From the NCBI GenBank assembly GCA_016703895.1, contig JADJBE010000027.1, positions 1-40,150 on the forward strand: a DNA stretch of 40,150 nucleotides, written 5' to 3'. Below, piece after piece: positions 26,286 through 35,151 of the stretch; the first letter of the stretch is position 1; the number at the start of each line of letters is the position of its first letter. Under the pieces are notes generated by a model, which had not been told where the DNA came from, searched no databases, and worked only from the letters and a program-made list of their open reading frames with translations. The position numbers and the translations under genes are program-made. This stretch comes from Pseudomonadota bacterium. Its GTDB lineage: Bacteria; Pseudomonadota; Gammaproteobacteria; Steroidobacterales; Steroidobacteraceae.

Positions 26286-27254
26286 TCCCTATCCTCAGTC
26301 GATGCACTGCCGATGCGATCTATTTCCATCGTTGCATCACCTTCCTTGAGCAGCCACGCGTGCACCTGGGCGACTGGCAATCTGGCGAGCGCACGCGGAT
26401 CACAAACGAGATAGTAGGCGAACCGCCGCGGATACTCGATTGCCAGCGGTTGGACAAGCTGGCCGGTTGTTAGGTAGGGCTCCGCGATGCAGCTGCGCGC
26501 CAGTGCCACCCCTGAGTCCGGCCACAGCCGCGACCATAACGCTACTGGAGGACTGGATGCGCAGGCCCCGCGATCCGTCGATGTCATGGGCTCTGGCAAA
26601 GGCGAGCCACGCTGACCAGTCGGGCAGACCGAGATTCTGGCTCTCTCGGCTCCATATCATGGTGTCGTCATGGATCAGGTGCTGTCCGCGCAGGTCGTCG
26701 ACGTTCTTGATTGGATGCTTCCCTAACAGGTCAGGAGCGCACACCGGGAAAACGGTATCCGACATCATCAAATCGCCCCGTGCGTCCTCGAACGGCCCCC
26801 TCCCCAGATAAATCGCGAGGTCGTGCTCCATCGGGTTCTGCGTCATCTGTAGGCCTTGGTTGACCCATATTCGCAGGCTGATGTCGGGAAATCGGGCGCG
26901 GAAGCGTGCAAGCCGAGTTGCAAGCCACGTTGCCGTGAGCGACGGTGACGCGAGTAACGTGACCGTTTGTCGTTCGCTTTCCGTGCGTACCTGCTCGAAT
27001 ACGTGGCCTAGCGAATCAAACAATGGCTGCATAGCCGGCGCGCAGACTTGGCCCGCGGTCGTGAGCGTGAGGCCGCGCGCCGGATCGCGCGCGAACAACG
27101 CGACGCCAAGATATTGCTCGAGGCTTCGGATCTGTTGGCTTACGGCTGATGGCGTGACGCTTAGCTCGCGCGCGGCTTCGGTGAAACTCATATGTCGCAC
27201 CGTCGCCTCAAAGGCGAGCACGGCGCGCAGCGGCGGTAACTCTCGATGTTTCAC
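26282..27254 (-). pseudogene. LysR-family regulator (GcvA-like), single frameshift
   Basis: The N-terminal two thirds read in one frame from 27254. The HTH is ATVRHMSFTEAARELSVTPS followed by AVSQQIRSLEQYLGVALFAR, and the effector domain runs to SSSVMVAAVAG. A second frame then continues SGVALARSCIAEPYLTTGQL to the TGA at 26282, which overlaps the ATG of the next gene. GcvA-type regulators normally read AxxGxGVALxR at this point, so a one-base shift at about 26512 explains both frames. It is divergent from the CpcT/CpeT-like operon at 27328, its likely target. Either the gene is newly inactivated or the base call is wrong. Confidence 0.85.
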
Positions 27255-27292
27255 GAACGGGGTCCGGGACCGAGGATATTAGAAATACTTAA

Positions 27293-27321
27293 TTGATAGG
27301 CCATGGTTTTTAAGTTATATA
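27293..27321 (+). promoter_or_regulatory. Sigma70-type promoter, possibly giving a leaderless mRNA
   Basis: TTGATA (27293-27298) and TATATA (27316-27321) are separated by 17 bases. The predicted transcription start coincides with the ATG of the next gene at 27328, and there is no ribosome-binding site in front of that ATG. Confidence 0.5.
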
Positions 27322-27327
27322 GCATAT

Positions 27328-28377
27328 ATGGACCTTTCAAGGGGACGGCTGTCGCAGGCTGGAGACGCTCCTCATCGTAGGTGGTGGGCGATTGCCGTGT
27401 GCCTAGTGGCAGGGTTTATGCAGCACAGCATCGCTGCGGCCGCGCCGCCGGATGACCCGAGTTCGCGCGACTTGCAGCGCTTAGTCGCTTGGTTCGGTGG
27501 TGAATTCGATAATCAGGAACAAATCTGGTTTGAGACTGAAGGACGTGCCGCGACACCCGTTGCAGAACGGCACGAGCGCGTACACGCGACTCATCGACGA
27601 GTATCGCTGCCGACTTTCGGTGACTACGTGTTCTACGTCGAGGAGTATCTGGACGAAGAACCTCAGAAGGTATTTCGTCAGCGTCTGGTGACGTTCGAGA
27701 GTGCCCGTCAGTCGGGCGTTCGAATGAAACTGTGGTTCTTCAAGGATCCGGGCAAGGTGCGTGGCGCGCAGCTTGATCCAAGCAAATTGGCTGGTATCAC
27801 GCGTGAGGATGTCACGGATATTGAGGGATGCGACGTTTTCTGGGTCCTTGAAGGCGACCAGTATGTTGGCGGGATGAAGCCCCGCGCCTGCGTATTCGGT
27901 GACGCCGGTGAGCGCCGGTACTCGCAACATGATCTGGTGCTGTCGGCGACCAAGTACTGGCGGGTCGACCGCATATTCGCGCTCGAGTCCGAGCGCTTGG
28001 TTTCGGGCCATTCTGCGGGCGTACCGCACAAGCTCGTTAGGGCTAAGATCTTCTCGTGCGATGTGAGCTTCTATGCCGGGAATTATCTCGCCGGACCGAA
28101 TCCGAACGACCAAATCGCGGAAGACCAGATCATTCACAGCCAGGGCGGTACGCTCACCATACACCGCCGGTCGGACGATGCAGACTACACGCTCAGGCTG
28201 CGCGACAAAGAGTACCCATACTTCGAACAAAATCCAGATTTCATGTTTCTGTCGGTACGCAAAGGCAAAGAACCCTTTATCGCCTATTCGCTGCACGATC
28301 CAGAAGCTGCCTTGATCGGATTTAATCTAGGCTGGATGAGTGTGTTCTGTGAGCGCACCGATCCACCGCGACTGTAA
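27328..28377 (+). CDS. Secreted CpcT/CpeT-like protein
   Basis: 349 residues. An N-terminal signal peptide (RRWWAIAVCLVAGFMQHSIA, then AAAPP) leads into LQRLVAWFGGEFDNQEQ, which matches the opening of CpcT/CpeT proteins. DYVFYVEEYLDEEPQKVFRQ and EGCDVFWVLEGDQYVGGMKP fit the same beta-barrel fold. In cyanobacteria and phages this family attaches bilins to phycobiliproteins; proteobacterial members with signal peptides have no assigned role. The C-terminal extension, including FSCDVSFYAGNYLAGPN, is part of the same domain. It is the first gene of a plus-strand run, with the flavoenzyme starting 9 bp after its stop. A ligand-binding or lyase role is a guess. Confidence 0.75.
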   Translation: MDLSRGRLSQAGDAPHRRWWAIAVCLVAGFMQHSIAAAAPPDDPSSRDLQRLVAWFGGEFDNQEQIWFETEGRAATPVAERHERVHATHRRVSLPTFGDYVFYVEEYLDEEPQKVFRQRLVTFESARQSGVRMKLWFFKDPGKVRGAQLDPSKLAGITREDVTDIEGCDVFWVLEGDQYVGGMKPRACVFGDAGERRYSQHDLVLSATKYWRVDRIFALESERLVSGHSAGVPHKLVRAKIFSCDVSFYAGNYLAGPNPNDQIAEDQIIHSQGGTLTIHRRSDDADYTLRLRDKEYPYFEQNPDFMFLSVRKGKEPFIAYSLHDPEAALIGFNLGWMSVFCERTDPPRL

Positions 28378-28386
28378 GTAGATAGC

Positions 28387-29826
28387 ATGATATCCATCCA
28401 TCGACGCACCGCCTTGGCCCTGCTGGGCGGCGCGATGGCCAAGCTGCCGCAGCCGCTCTACGCCGGCGAGAGCCGTCCGCTGGACGTCATCGTAGTCGGC
28501 GCGGGCCTGTCGGGACTGCATGCCGCGCTCATGTTGCAAGAGCAAGGACTCAACGTCCAAGTGCTTGAAGGACGTCAGCGGGTCGGCGGCAGGGTCTACA
28601 CACTGAAAATGGTGCCGGGCGCCGTCGAAGCCGGTGGAGAAGTCATCGGAGCGGCCTATGCGCGTATGCTCGATACCGCGCGCCGACTTAAGCTTGAAGT
28701 GAAGCCGCTCCAGCCCCTTGCGCCCCCCGGGGACTGGTCGTACTACCTTGGGGGCAAGACGATCCTCAAGGAGGACTGGTCATCGAGCAAGGCCAATCCG
28801 CTCTCAGGTGCGGATCGCAAACTGCTGCCGCACCAACTATTGTCGACGCTGATGTACCGCGATGCGCCATTGCGCGGGCGGTCGCTGGACGCGTGGCTCA
28901 CCCCGGAATTTGAGAAATGGGATATTCCGGCCACCGACTACCTGCGATCACTCGGCCACAATCAGGCAACCATTGATCTGGCCGGGGTTGTCGTGCACAC
29001 GGATACATTGGCTAATACCTCTGCCCTACACGAAATGCGTCGCTACCATGTCGGTGACGCCAGTCGCGGGAATCTTGCCCCAGGCGCGAACAACGGGCTG
29101 CAGATTGAAGGTGGAAATTCGCGCCTACCCGAAGCCATGGCCGATGCGCTTGAGAATGGTGTGCTGATGGGGAAGGCTGTGTATGGCATAGACAGCACGG
29201 CGCAAGGTGTTGTCGTCCATTGCACCGATGCGTCGTCCTACCGAGCGCGATTTGCGGTCGTCTCCATGCCGATGCCGCGCCTGCGGGACGTACTGTTCTC
29301 GCCCGGTTTACCGCAGCGGCTCGCCAATGCCGTGCAAGAGATCGACTACGGACTGTCGATTCAGGTGCACATGCGACTGCGCGAACACTACTGGGAAAAA
29401 GATGGCTTACCGGCGGCCATGTGGACCGATACGGGCGTTGAGCGACTAACACCGCTCAACCGTGGCCCGAACGGGGAAACGACCTCCATGATCGCCTTTG
29501 TCAATGGGGCCGAAGCGCGTCGATTCGATTTCATGGACGATCAGCAATGCGTCGAGTACGTCGCGGCGGTAGCAGCACAAATCCGGCCCTCGATGCGCGG
29601 CGTGCTAGAACCCATTGCGGTCCAGTCATGCGCGCGTGATCCGTTCGGTGCCGGCGATTGGGTGTACTGGAAGCCCGGACAGGTCCGTCAGTACGGCCAC
29701 CATCTGCGCGATGGACTGCCAAGTGTCGTGTTTTGCGGCGAACACACGGCCATCATGCAACGTGGCATGGAAGGCGCATTCGAATCGGGCGAACGCGCCG
29801 CTATGGAAATCCTGAGCCGTGTTTAA
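28387..29826 (+). CDS. Tat-exported flavin amine oxidase-family dehydrogenase (copy 3)
   Basis: 479 residues. The Tat signal IHRRTALALLGGAMAKL is nearly that of copy 1. The FAD motif GAGLSG is at 38-43, then VLEGRQRVGGRVYTL; the C-terminal FAD motif is GEHTAIMQRGMEGAFESG. EGGNSRLPEAMA and KEDWSSSKANPLSGADRK match copy 1 closely. At the flavin N5 lysine position there is Gln326 (YGLSIQVHMRLREHYW). The gene overlaps the cytochrome c gene by 8 bp, as copy 1 does, so the pair was duplicated as a unit. It probably oxidises a substrate related to that of copy 1 in the periplasm. Confidence 0.9.
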   Translation: MISIHRRTALALLGGAMAKLPQPLYAGESRPLDVIVVGAGLSGLHAALMLQEQGLNVQVLEGRQRVGGRVYTLKMVPGAVEAGGEVIGAAYARMLDTARRLKLEVKPLQPLAPPGDWSYYLGGKTILKEDWSSSKANPLSGADRKLLPHQLLSTLMYRDAPLRGRSLDAWLTPEFEKWDIPATDYLRSLGHNQATIDLAGVVVHTDTLANTSALHEMRRYHVGDASRGNLAPGANNGLQIEGGNSRLPEAMADALENGVLMGKAVYGIDSTAQGVVVHCTDASSYRARFAVVSMPMPRLRDVLFSPGLPQRLANAVQEIDYGLSIQVHMRLREHYWEKDGLPAAMWTDTGVERLTPLNRGPNGETTSMIAFVNGAEARRFDFMDDQQCVEYVAAVAAQIRPSMRGVLEPIAVQSCARDPFGAGDWVYWKPGQVRQYGHHLRDGLPSVVFCGEHTAIMQRGMEGAFESGERAAMEILSRV

Positions 29827-30238
29827 ACGTCGCGCAATAACCCTTTTCGTAGTCACGCTCGTCGCTTGTTTCGCAAGTGCCAGTTCCGTGTCGATCGTCA
29901 GTGCTGCTGAACCGTCGAACGAGGACGCGGCCGTCTTGAAGCGTGGCAAGCTGATGTTCTTGCAATGCCGTGCCTGCCATGAGCTTGCCGCGGGACAACC
30001 TAATAAGGTTGGACCGAACCTGCACGGCATGATGAAGCGGCCCGCCGCGGCTGTGGAGGGGTTCGTGTATACGGACGTTCTGCGTGGCGCGGGATTGCAG
30101 TGGGACAAAGCGACGCTTGATCGTTGGATCGAACGTCCGTCTGCTCTGGTGCCGGGCACGACCATGGCCTTCGCTGGAATCGCCAATGAGGCAGATCGAC
30201 GGGCACTCATTACCTATCTTGAATTAGCGACGCGCTGA
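29819..30238 (+). CDS. Periplasmic class I cytochrome c, partner of flavoenzyme copy 3
   Basis: 139 residues from a GTG start inside the flavoenzyme's last codons. The signal peptide RRAITLFVVTLVACFAS is followed by CRACH (50-54) for haem attachment and Met116 in VPGTTMAF as probable axial ligand. VGPNLHGMMKRPAAAVEGF and LDRWIERPSA align with the cytochrome at 16577. The GTG is supported by the same 8-bp overlap seen in the first pair. A TonB receptor starts 50 bp downstream, so transport and oxidation genes are in one run. Confidence 0.92.
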   Translation: MFKRRAITLFVVTLVACFASASSVSIVSAAEPSNEDAAVLKRGKLMFLQCRACHELAAGQPNKVGPNLHGMMKRPAAAVEGFVYTDVLRGAGLQWDKATLDRWIERPSALVPGTTMAFAGIANEADRRALITYLELATR

Positions 30239-30287
30239 TTCTCTACTTTTGACGCAGAACGCTCACCGAGCATTAGGAGTTTACCCC

Positions 30288-32525
30288 ATGACCTTTCGCG
30301 GCCAGCTTATTGTGCCCATGCTACTAGCGAGCCTGATCGCCGAACCGACCTTCGCACAAACCGGCGCGTCGGAGGGAACCACGTCTGATCTTCAGGAAGT
30401 TGTCGTCACGGCGCGCAAGCGTGAGGAGCGGCTGCAGGATGTGCCACTCACGATCACCGCGATCACGTCAGACACCATCGCGGCGGCAGGTATTAGCAAC
30501 GTCGCTCAGCTGTCGAGCATGACACCCGGCTTCCATTATGAGAAAGAAGGTAGTCGTCAGATCAGTCAACCGCGCATTCGCGGTATGGAGATCAATACGG
30601 CGAACCCGACGCGCCAAAATGCGTCGTTCTTTATCGACGGCGTGTACATGCCAGGTTCCATTCAGTCGCTCGATTTCAACGAGTTTGAACGCGTCGAGGT
30701 TATTAAAGGTCCGCAAAGCGCGCTGTTCGGGCGCCAGACCTTTGGTGGTGCCGTCAATTTCGTGTCCAAAGTGCCGAGAAACGAGCTGGAGGCCGACGTC
30801 GCCGCGACGCTGGGCTCCAATGAGCTCCGCGAGTTTAGCGGAAGCCTGGCAGGCGCACTGATCGAGGACAGACTGTTTGGTCGCGTGCATATTCGCAGCT
30901 ATAGCTATGGCGGCGAGTTTCGCAATGCGATCGACGGCGCGCGACTGGGTGAGGAGGAGTCATTGTCGGGATCCGCGGTGCTGACCTGGATGCCGACCGA
31001 TGCACTGCGGTTTGATTTGCGCTACACGCGACAGGAGGACGACGACAGTCTGACGCCGTTCCTTATGGTCCGCGCCGCGGACCTCAATTGCGGCCCATTC
31101 TTCACTGGCGGTTTTCGGTTCTACTGCGGTGCGATTCCCACCACCGGTCAGCCAGCGTTGAACACGGTTGTTGGGGCAAATGCGCTCGGAATCAAAGAAT
31201 TCGGATTTGATCGGACGGGCGAGATGCTGTCGCTGAAGTCCGCTTTCGACTTCGCGGGGCATGAACTCTCATTCACCATGGCTCAGTACGACGAGCACAA
31301 CTCCGCCGTTAACGACCTGGACTTCACCGGCGTGCCGTCTGCTGCTAGCGCAACACTGCAGGACTTCGACAACAAGTCACTCGAACTCAAGCTGGTGTCC
31401 GACGGTACGCAGCGGTTGAACTACGTGGCCGGCTTGTATTGGTACGACGGCCGATTTGATGAGCGGGTATTCAGTCGGGCGGCCGATCTAACAGACTTCC
31501 CGGCGACGCTGGCGCCGGACCGCGTTGAAACGGAGAACAGTGCGGCATTTGCGTCCGTGAGCTATGCGTTGACGGATCGCCTGAATGCCAGCGCAGAGCT
31601 ACGCTATCAGCGCGAGAAGATTACCAATACGGGTGGGCAGGGTGCGGCACGTCGTGAGCTGGGGGCGACTACGAATGCCTGGCTGCCACGCGTGATCGTC
31701 GACTTCAAGGCAACCCCTGATCTCATGATTTACGGCGTGTATTCCGAAGGTAACAAGCCGCAACAATTCAACGCCAATATCGCGGGCCTGCCCCAGGCAC
31801 AACGCGATTACATCGAAACGACATTTGGCGTCGGTATCGCACTCGACGAAGAGACCCTCAAGAATTACGAGATCGGCGTGAAGTCAGCGTGGCTCGATCG
31901 ACGCGCGACGGTGAATCTCGCCGCGTTCCTTATGCAGTGGGACGATCAGGTGACACGTCGACAGGTATTCCGGTCGCCGACCGATCTCACGCAGTACAAC
32001 GTGGTCGACAACGCCGGTTCGACCGAGATCAAAGGCTTGGAGCTCGAGACCCATTTCGCGGTGACCGAGGCGCTGAAACTCGACGCCACGTTTGCCTACA
32101 TCAATGCCGAATACACGGACTTCAATTCAGTTAACGTCCAACAGGTTTTCGGTGATGCGCAGGCGGCCGGAAAAGTGGCGGCACGATTTCCCAAAATACA
32201 GGGATCGTTCGCGGTGAGCTACACGATGTCGCTGCCGAACGACTGGGATGGCACTGTGCGTCTCGACGAATCGTACATGGGCAAGCGCTATAGCGACGAA
32301 GTCAATCTGGCCTATGCCGACAGTTTCTTTCGCACGAACGTGCGCGCAACTGCCGCGAAGGGGCCGTTCACTGGAACGCTATACGTGGAGAACGTGACCG
32401 ATGACGATGGCCTGATGATGGTCACTCGATTCCGCGATATCACCGTACCTGGTAACAACTTCAGCTTCCCGTATCTGCGGTCGGAAGGACGCAAGTTTGG
32501 CGTGACGCTGCGCTATAAGTTCTGA
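30288..32525 (+). CDS. TonB-dependent outer-membrane receptor
   Basis: A complete receptor of 745 residues. The start at 30288 (MTFRGQLIVPMLLASLIAEP) follows TAGGAG. Signal peptide cleavage after TFA is likely. The TonB box region is LQEVVVTARKREERLQDVPL. The plug domain contains PRIRGMEIN, SFFIDGVYMPGSIQS and VIKGPQSALFGRQTFGGAVN. Barrel strands end KFGVTLRYKF, with the C-terminal Phe expected of outer-membrane barrels. It is not a close relative of the receptor at 12423, so the two may admit different substrates. It lies inside the plus-strand run between cytochrome c and flavoenzyme copy 4. Confidence 0.93.
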   Translation: MTFRGQLIVPMLLASLIAEPTFAQTGASEGTTSDLQEVVVTARKREERLQDVPLTITAITSDTIAAAGISNVAQLSSMTPGFHYEKEGSRQISQPRIRGMEINTANPTRQNASFFIDGVYMPGSIQSLDFNEFERVEVIKGPQSALFGRQTFGGAVNFVSKVPRNELEADVAATLGSNELREFSGSLAGALIEDRLFGRVHIRSYSYGGEFRNAIDGARLGEEESLSGSAVLTWMPTDALRFDLRYTRQEDDDSLTPFLMVRAADLNCGPFFTGGFRFYCGAIPTTGQPALNTVVGANALGIKEFGFDRTGEMLSLKSAFDFAGHELSFTMAQYDEHNSAVNDLDFTGVPSAASATLQDFDNKSLELKLVSDGTQRLNYVAGLYWYDGRFDERVFSRAADLTDFPATLAPDRVETENSAAFASVSYALTDRLNASAELRYQREKITNTGGQGAARRELGATTNAWLPRVIVDFKATPDLMIYGVYSEGNKPQQFNANIAGLPQAQRDYIETTFGVGIALDEETLKNYEIGVKSAWLDRRATVNLAAFLMQWDDQVTRRQVFRSPTDLTQYNVVDNAGSTEIKGLELETHFAVTEALKLDATFAYINAEYTDFNSVNVQQVFGDAQAAGKVAARFPKIQGSFAVSYTMSLPNDWDGTVRLDESYMGKRYSDEVNLAYADSFFRTNVRATAAKGPFTGTLYVENVTDDDGLMMVTRFRDITVPGNNFSFPYLRSEGRKFGVTLRYKF

Positions 32526-32536
32526 GTTGAATTGGG

Positions 32537-33985
32537 ATGAAACGACGCCGCTTCATCGCCTCATCGGGTTTACTGATGGCCGCTGCGGGTAGTGGAATCG
32601 CTGCTGTGACTCGCGCCGGCACGGCGGCGCGAAGTAGCAAAGCGCGCGATGCGGACGTACTGGTCATTGGGGCGGGACTGTCGGGCTTGTATGCGTCTAT
32701 GCTGCTCGAAGAGCAGGGGCTCAAGGTCTGTGTGCTCGAGGGACGCGATCGCGTCGGCGGTCGCATGTTTACGCTTGATCACCTACCTGGACGCCCGGAA
32801 GGCGGCGGCAGTTTGCTGGGACCACGCTACGCGCGCGCGCTGGATCTAACCGCTCGACTTAAGGTGCCGCTCGCGCCGGCGCGCCCGCGCACGGAGCCAA
32901 TCAAAGGGGAAGTCGCGCTGAACATCCGGGGCCGCACGATCCGTGCCGAGGACTGGGCGGCATCGTCGATGAATACGTTTCCTGAGGCGTTGCGCCACTT
33001 GACGCCCTGGGACGTGTATTTCGGCGAGTTGATGAAACTTAATCCGTTCGAGAACCTGGGTGATTGGCGCGATGCGCGGTTCGCTGCCCATGACAGGCCG
33101 ATGCAGTCTATCTTGCTCGAACGTGGTTTTGATCCTGAAGCGCTGCGTATTCTGCAGTCCAATTCGAGCTACGGAAACGACTTCTTTACGCTAACGGCGT
33201 TACACCTCTTCCACTATTTTACTTGGCAGAAGTTACAAGCGGTCGAGGGGCCGCGCGTCAATTGTGCCGAAGGCAACCAGCGGTTGCCGGAAGCGATGGC
33301 GCGCTCGCTGCACGGCGATATCCGCGTCGGAACTCGTGTGACAGGTATCGGCACGTCGGACGATGGTGTCGTGGCTATCTGCGACGACGGTTCACGTGTG
33401 CGTGCGCGGGTGGGGATCTGCACGCTACCAGCGCCGGTCCTGCGATATCTAACAATCGATCCACCACTGGTGGGCGAAAAGGCCGAAGCGGTCCTCGGCC
33501 TCGATTATCACAAGACGTACCAGATTCATTTCGAATTCACGCGACGCTTTTGGGAAGATGATGGCCTGCCTCCCTCGCTGTGGACCGACGGTCCGGTCGG
33601 GCGGTTCAATGCACTGAAGGATATCGACGGTCAGTCCATCGTCTGTTTTCTCGCCTATGCGAATGGCCATCACGCGGCGCAGCTTGATCGGATGAGCTTC
33701 GAGGATGCCGCGCGTTTTGTGATGCACGAACTGGAGAGCATGCGACCATCGCTAAAGGGAGCACTGCGACCGCTGCGCGTCTGGTCTATGCAGAACGATC
33801 CTTTCTCGCGCGGCTCTTATGCCACTTGGGCGCCGAGGCAGATTCCGCGCTTCAATCAGGCGCTCATTGCGCCTCTGGGCGGCTGGCATTTCGCCGGTGA
33901 ACACACGGCACTGATGGCGCGAGGGTTCGAAGGGGCGCTGGAATCGGGCGAGCGCGCAGCGCTGGAAATCCTTGCTAGCGCATGA
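32537..33985 (+). CDS. Tat-exported flavin amine oxidase-family dehydrogenase (copy 4)
   Basis: 482 residues. The Tat signal KRRRFIASSGLLMAAAGSG is followed by GAGLSG (45-50), VLEGRDRVGGRMFTL and the family segment GPRYARALDLTARLKV. The C-terminal FAD motif is GEHTALMARGFEGALESG. Gln329 is at the usual lysine position near flavin N5 (YHKTYQIHFEFTRRFW). It is most similar to copy 2 at 23925. It begins 11 bp after the receptor stop, so it is in the same transcript. It has no cytochrome directly attached, but one is encoded upstream in the same run at 29819. Confidence 0.9.
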   Translation: MKRRRFIASSGLLMAAAGSGIAAVTRAGTAARSSKARDADVLVIGAGLSGLYASMLLEEQGLKVCVLEGRDRVGGRMFTLDHLPGRPEGGGSLLGPRYARALDLTARLKVPLAPARPRTEPIKGEVALNIRGRTIRAEDWAASSMNTFPEALRHLTPWDVYFGELMKLNPFENLGDWRDARFAAHDRPMQSILLERGFDPEALRILQSNSSYGNDFFTLTALHLFHYFTWQKLQAVEGPRVNCAEGNQRLPEAMARSLHGDIRVGTRVTGIGTSDDGVVAICDDGSRVRARVGICTLPAPVLRYLTIDPPLVGEKAEAVLGLDYHKTYQIHFEFTRRFWEDDGLPPSLWTDGPVGRFNALKDIDGQSIVCFLAYANGHHAAQLDRMSFEDAARFVMHELESMRPSLKGALRPLRVWSMQNDPFSRGSYATWAPRQIPRFNQALIAPLGGWHFAGEHTALMARGFEGALESGERAALEILASA

Positions 33986-34082
33986 TTTTCGGTGACGTGA
34001 TTATTTAGTTGTCTCAACCACCTGCGGAGTCGGAAAAATCGACAGACAATGCAGGTCGCAATACCACACGGTAGGAGATGCG

Positions 34083-35093
34083 ATGGGCATTCTACGCAAG
34101 CGAATCACTCGGCGTCGCGCGCTCGGCGCGGGAGCTGCGTCGACCGCCTTGCTACTCGGTGCAGACAGCGCGAGGGCCGCCGGGCGGCGAAGGCTTGATT
34201 TCAACAATCCTGTTGACCTGTTGTACGCCCAGATCAAGATGGACGGCGACTTGGTCGACCATCAACAAGTCATTGGCTGGATTAAGGGCATTGTTTACGG
34301 GATCTTCGAGGACGGAAAAACGCTGACCCCGATGTTCTGGGCGGCCATTCTGTCGTTCAGTCGCTCGGATAAAATCGACGATACGACATACAAGAGTATG
34401 TCGAATTTCGTGACGGCGTATCTCGATCTCGATACGCAAAAAGTTCTATCGGAATGGCACAATCCATGGCTTGCGCGCACGGTGCCAGTGGTCAACTACG
34501 CCTCAACGCTACATACGGAGGTCAAACCGATGCGCGCGCGTCTGCGCGATGCCAAGGTGCGCATTGAATGGCTGGTGAGCGGCAACGAGGTGGTGCGTTC
34601 GACCGACGCCGTTATCGCGAAAAAGAATCCGATAACGCCGCAAAAGTGGCCGAGTGCATCGGTCGGACCTGTTTACTACAAGAATCAATCGGCGCAATGC
34701 GTCGCCAAGCTCGACGAACTTGAAAATGCGGACCTCACATCCGTTTCCGCTGTCACGATCGGTCAACGTCATGGCCCGTGGTATCCGTGGCAGCAGATGG
34801 GTACGCGACCAGGGCGGAGCTATCGCCGCGACGTGTCAGTAAAGCTCGCAAATCTAGATGCCGTTCCGCGCGACTTTCTCCAGTATGCCGAGAAGAATCA
34901 TCCCGAGTTCATGAACGCGCCGCGCGTTTGGACCGGCGTCTACAAAGATCCCGAGACCTATGGGCTGAGACCATGCCGGCGGAAGTTCCGGATCTTACCG
35001 GGAAGTAATTCATCGACGTTGGTAAGACCGTATCTTGTTATCACCGTGTCTTTGCGGCGACATAGTTGCCTTGTTGCGACCGGCCCGTCATGA
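34083..35093 (+). CDS. Tat-exported DUF1838 protein, C-terminus possibly shifted
   Basis: The start follows TAGGAG; the signal is KRITRRRALGAGAASTALLL, a Tat type. DUF1838 segments are TAYLDLDTQKVLSEWHNPWL, KWPSASVGPVYYKN, GPWYPWQQMGTRPGRSYRRD and VPRDFLQYAEKNHPEFMNAP. The open frame continues to 35093 with a basic, low-quality tail after DPETYG. One base earlier or later (near 34965) another frame reads WAETMPAEVPDLTGK and stops at 35008, a more plausible end. The true end may therefore be 35008 with one base error. It ends the plus-strand run started by the CpcT/CpeT-like gene, and a relic of a sister copy lies at 12300. Confidence 0.82.
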   Translation: MGILRKRITRRRALGAGAASTALLLGADSARAAGRRRLDFNNPVDLLYAQIKMDGDLVDHQQVIGWIKGIVYGIFEDGKTLTPMFWAAILSFSRSDKIDDTTYKSMSNFVTAYLDLDTQKVLSEWHNPWLARTVPVVNYASTLHTEVKPMRARLRDAKVRIEWLVSGNEVVRSTDAVIAKKNPITPQKWPSASVGPVYYKNQSAQCVAKLDELENADLTSVSAVTIGQRHGPWYPWQQMGTRPGRSYRRDVSVKLANLDAVPRDFLQYAEKNHPEFMNAPRVWTGVYKDPETYGLRPCRRKFRILPGSNSSTLVRPYLVITVSLRRHSCLVATGPS

Positions 35094-35151
35094 CCAGCGG
35101 CGAAAACGCCATCGTTAGTCGCCTTGCCAAGCGTGCCTGTGTATAGCATCC

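Noticed and set aside
27328..28377. Cyanobacterial origin suggested by the CpcT/CpeT-like protein
   Set aside because: All surrounding genes are of proteobacterial type, and there are no phycobiliprotein genes. The family also occurs outside cyanobacteria.
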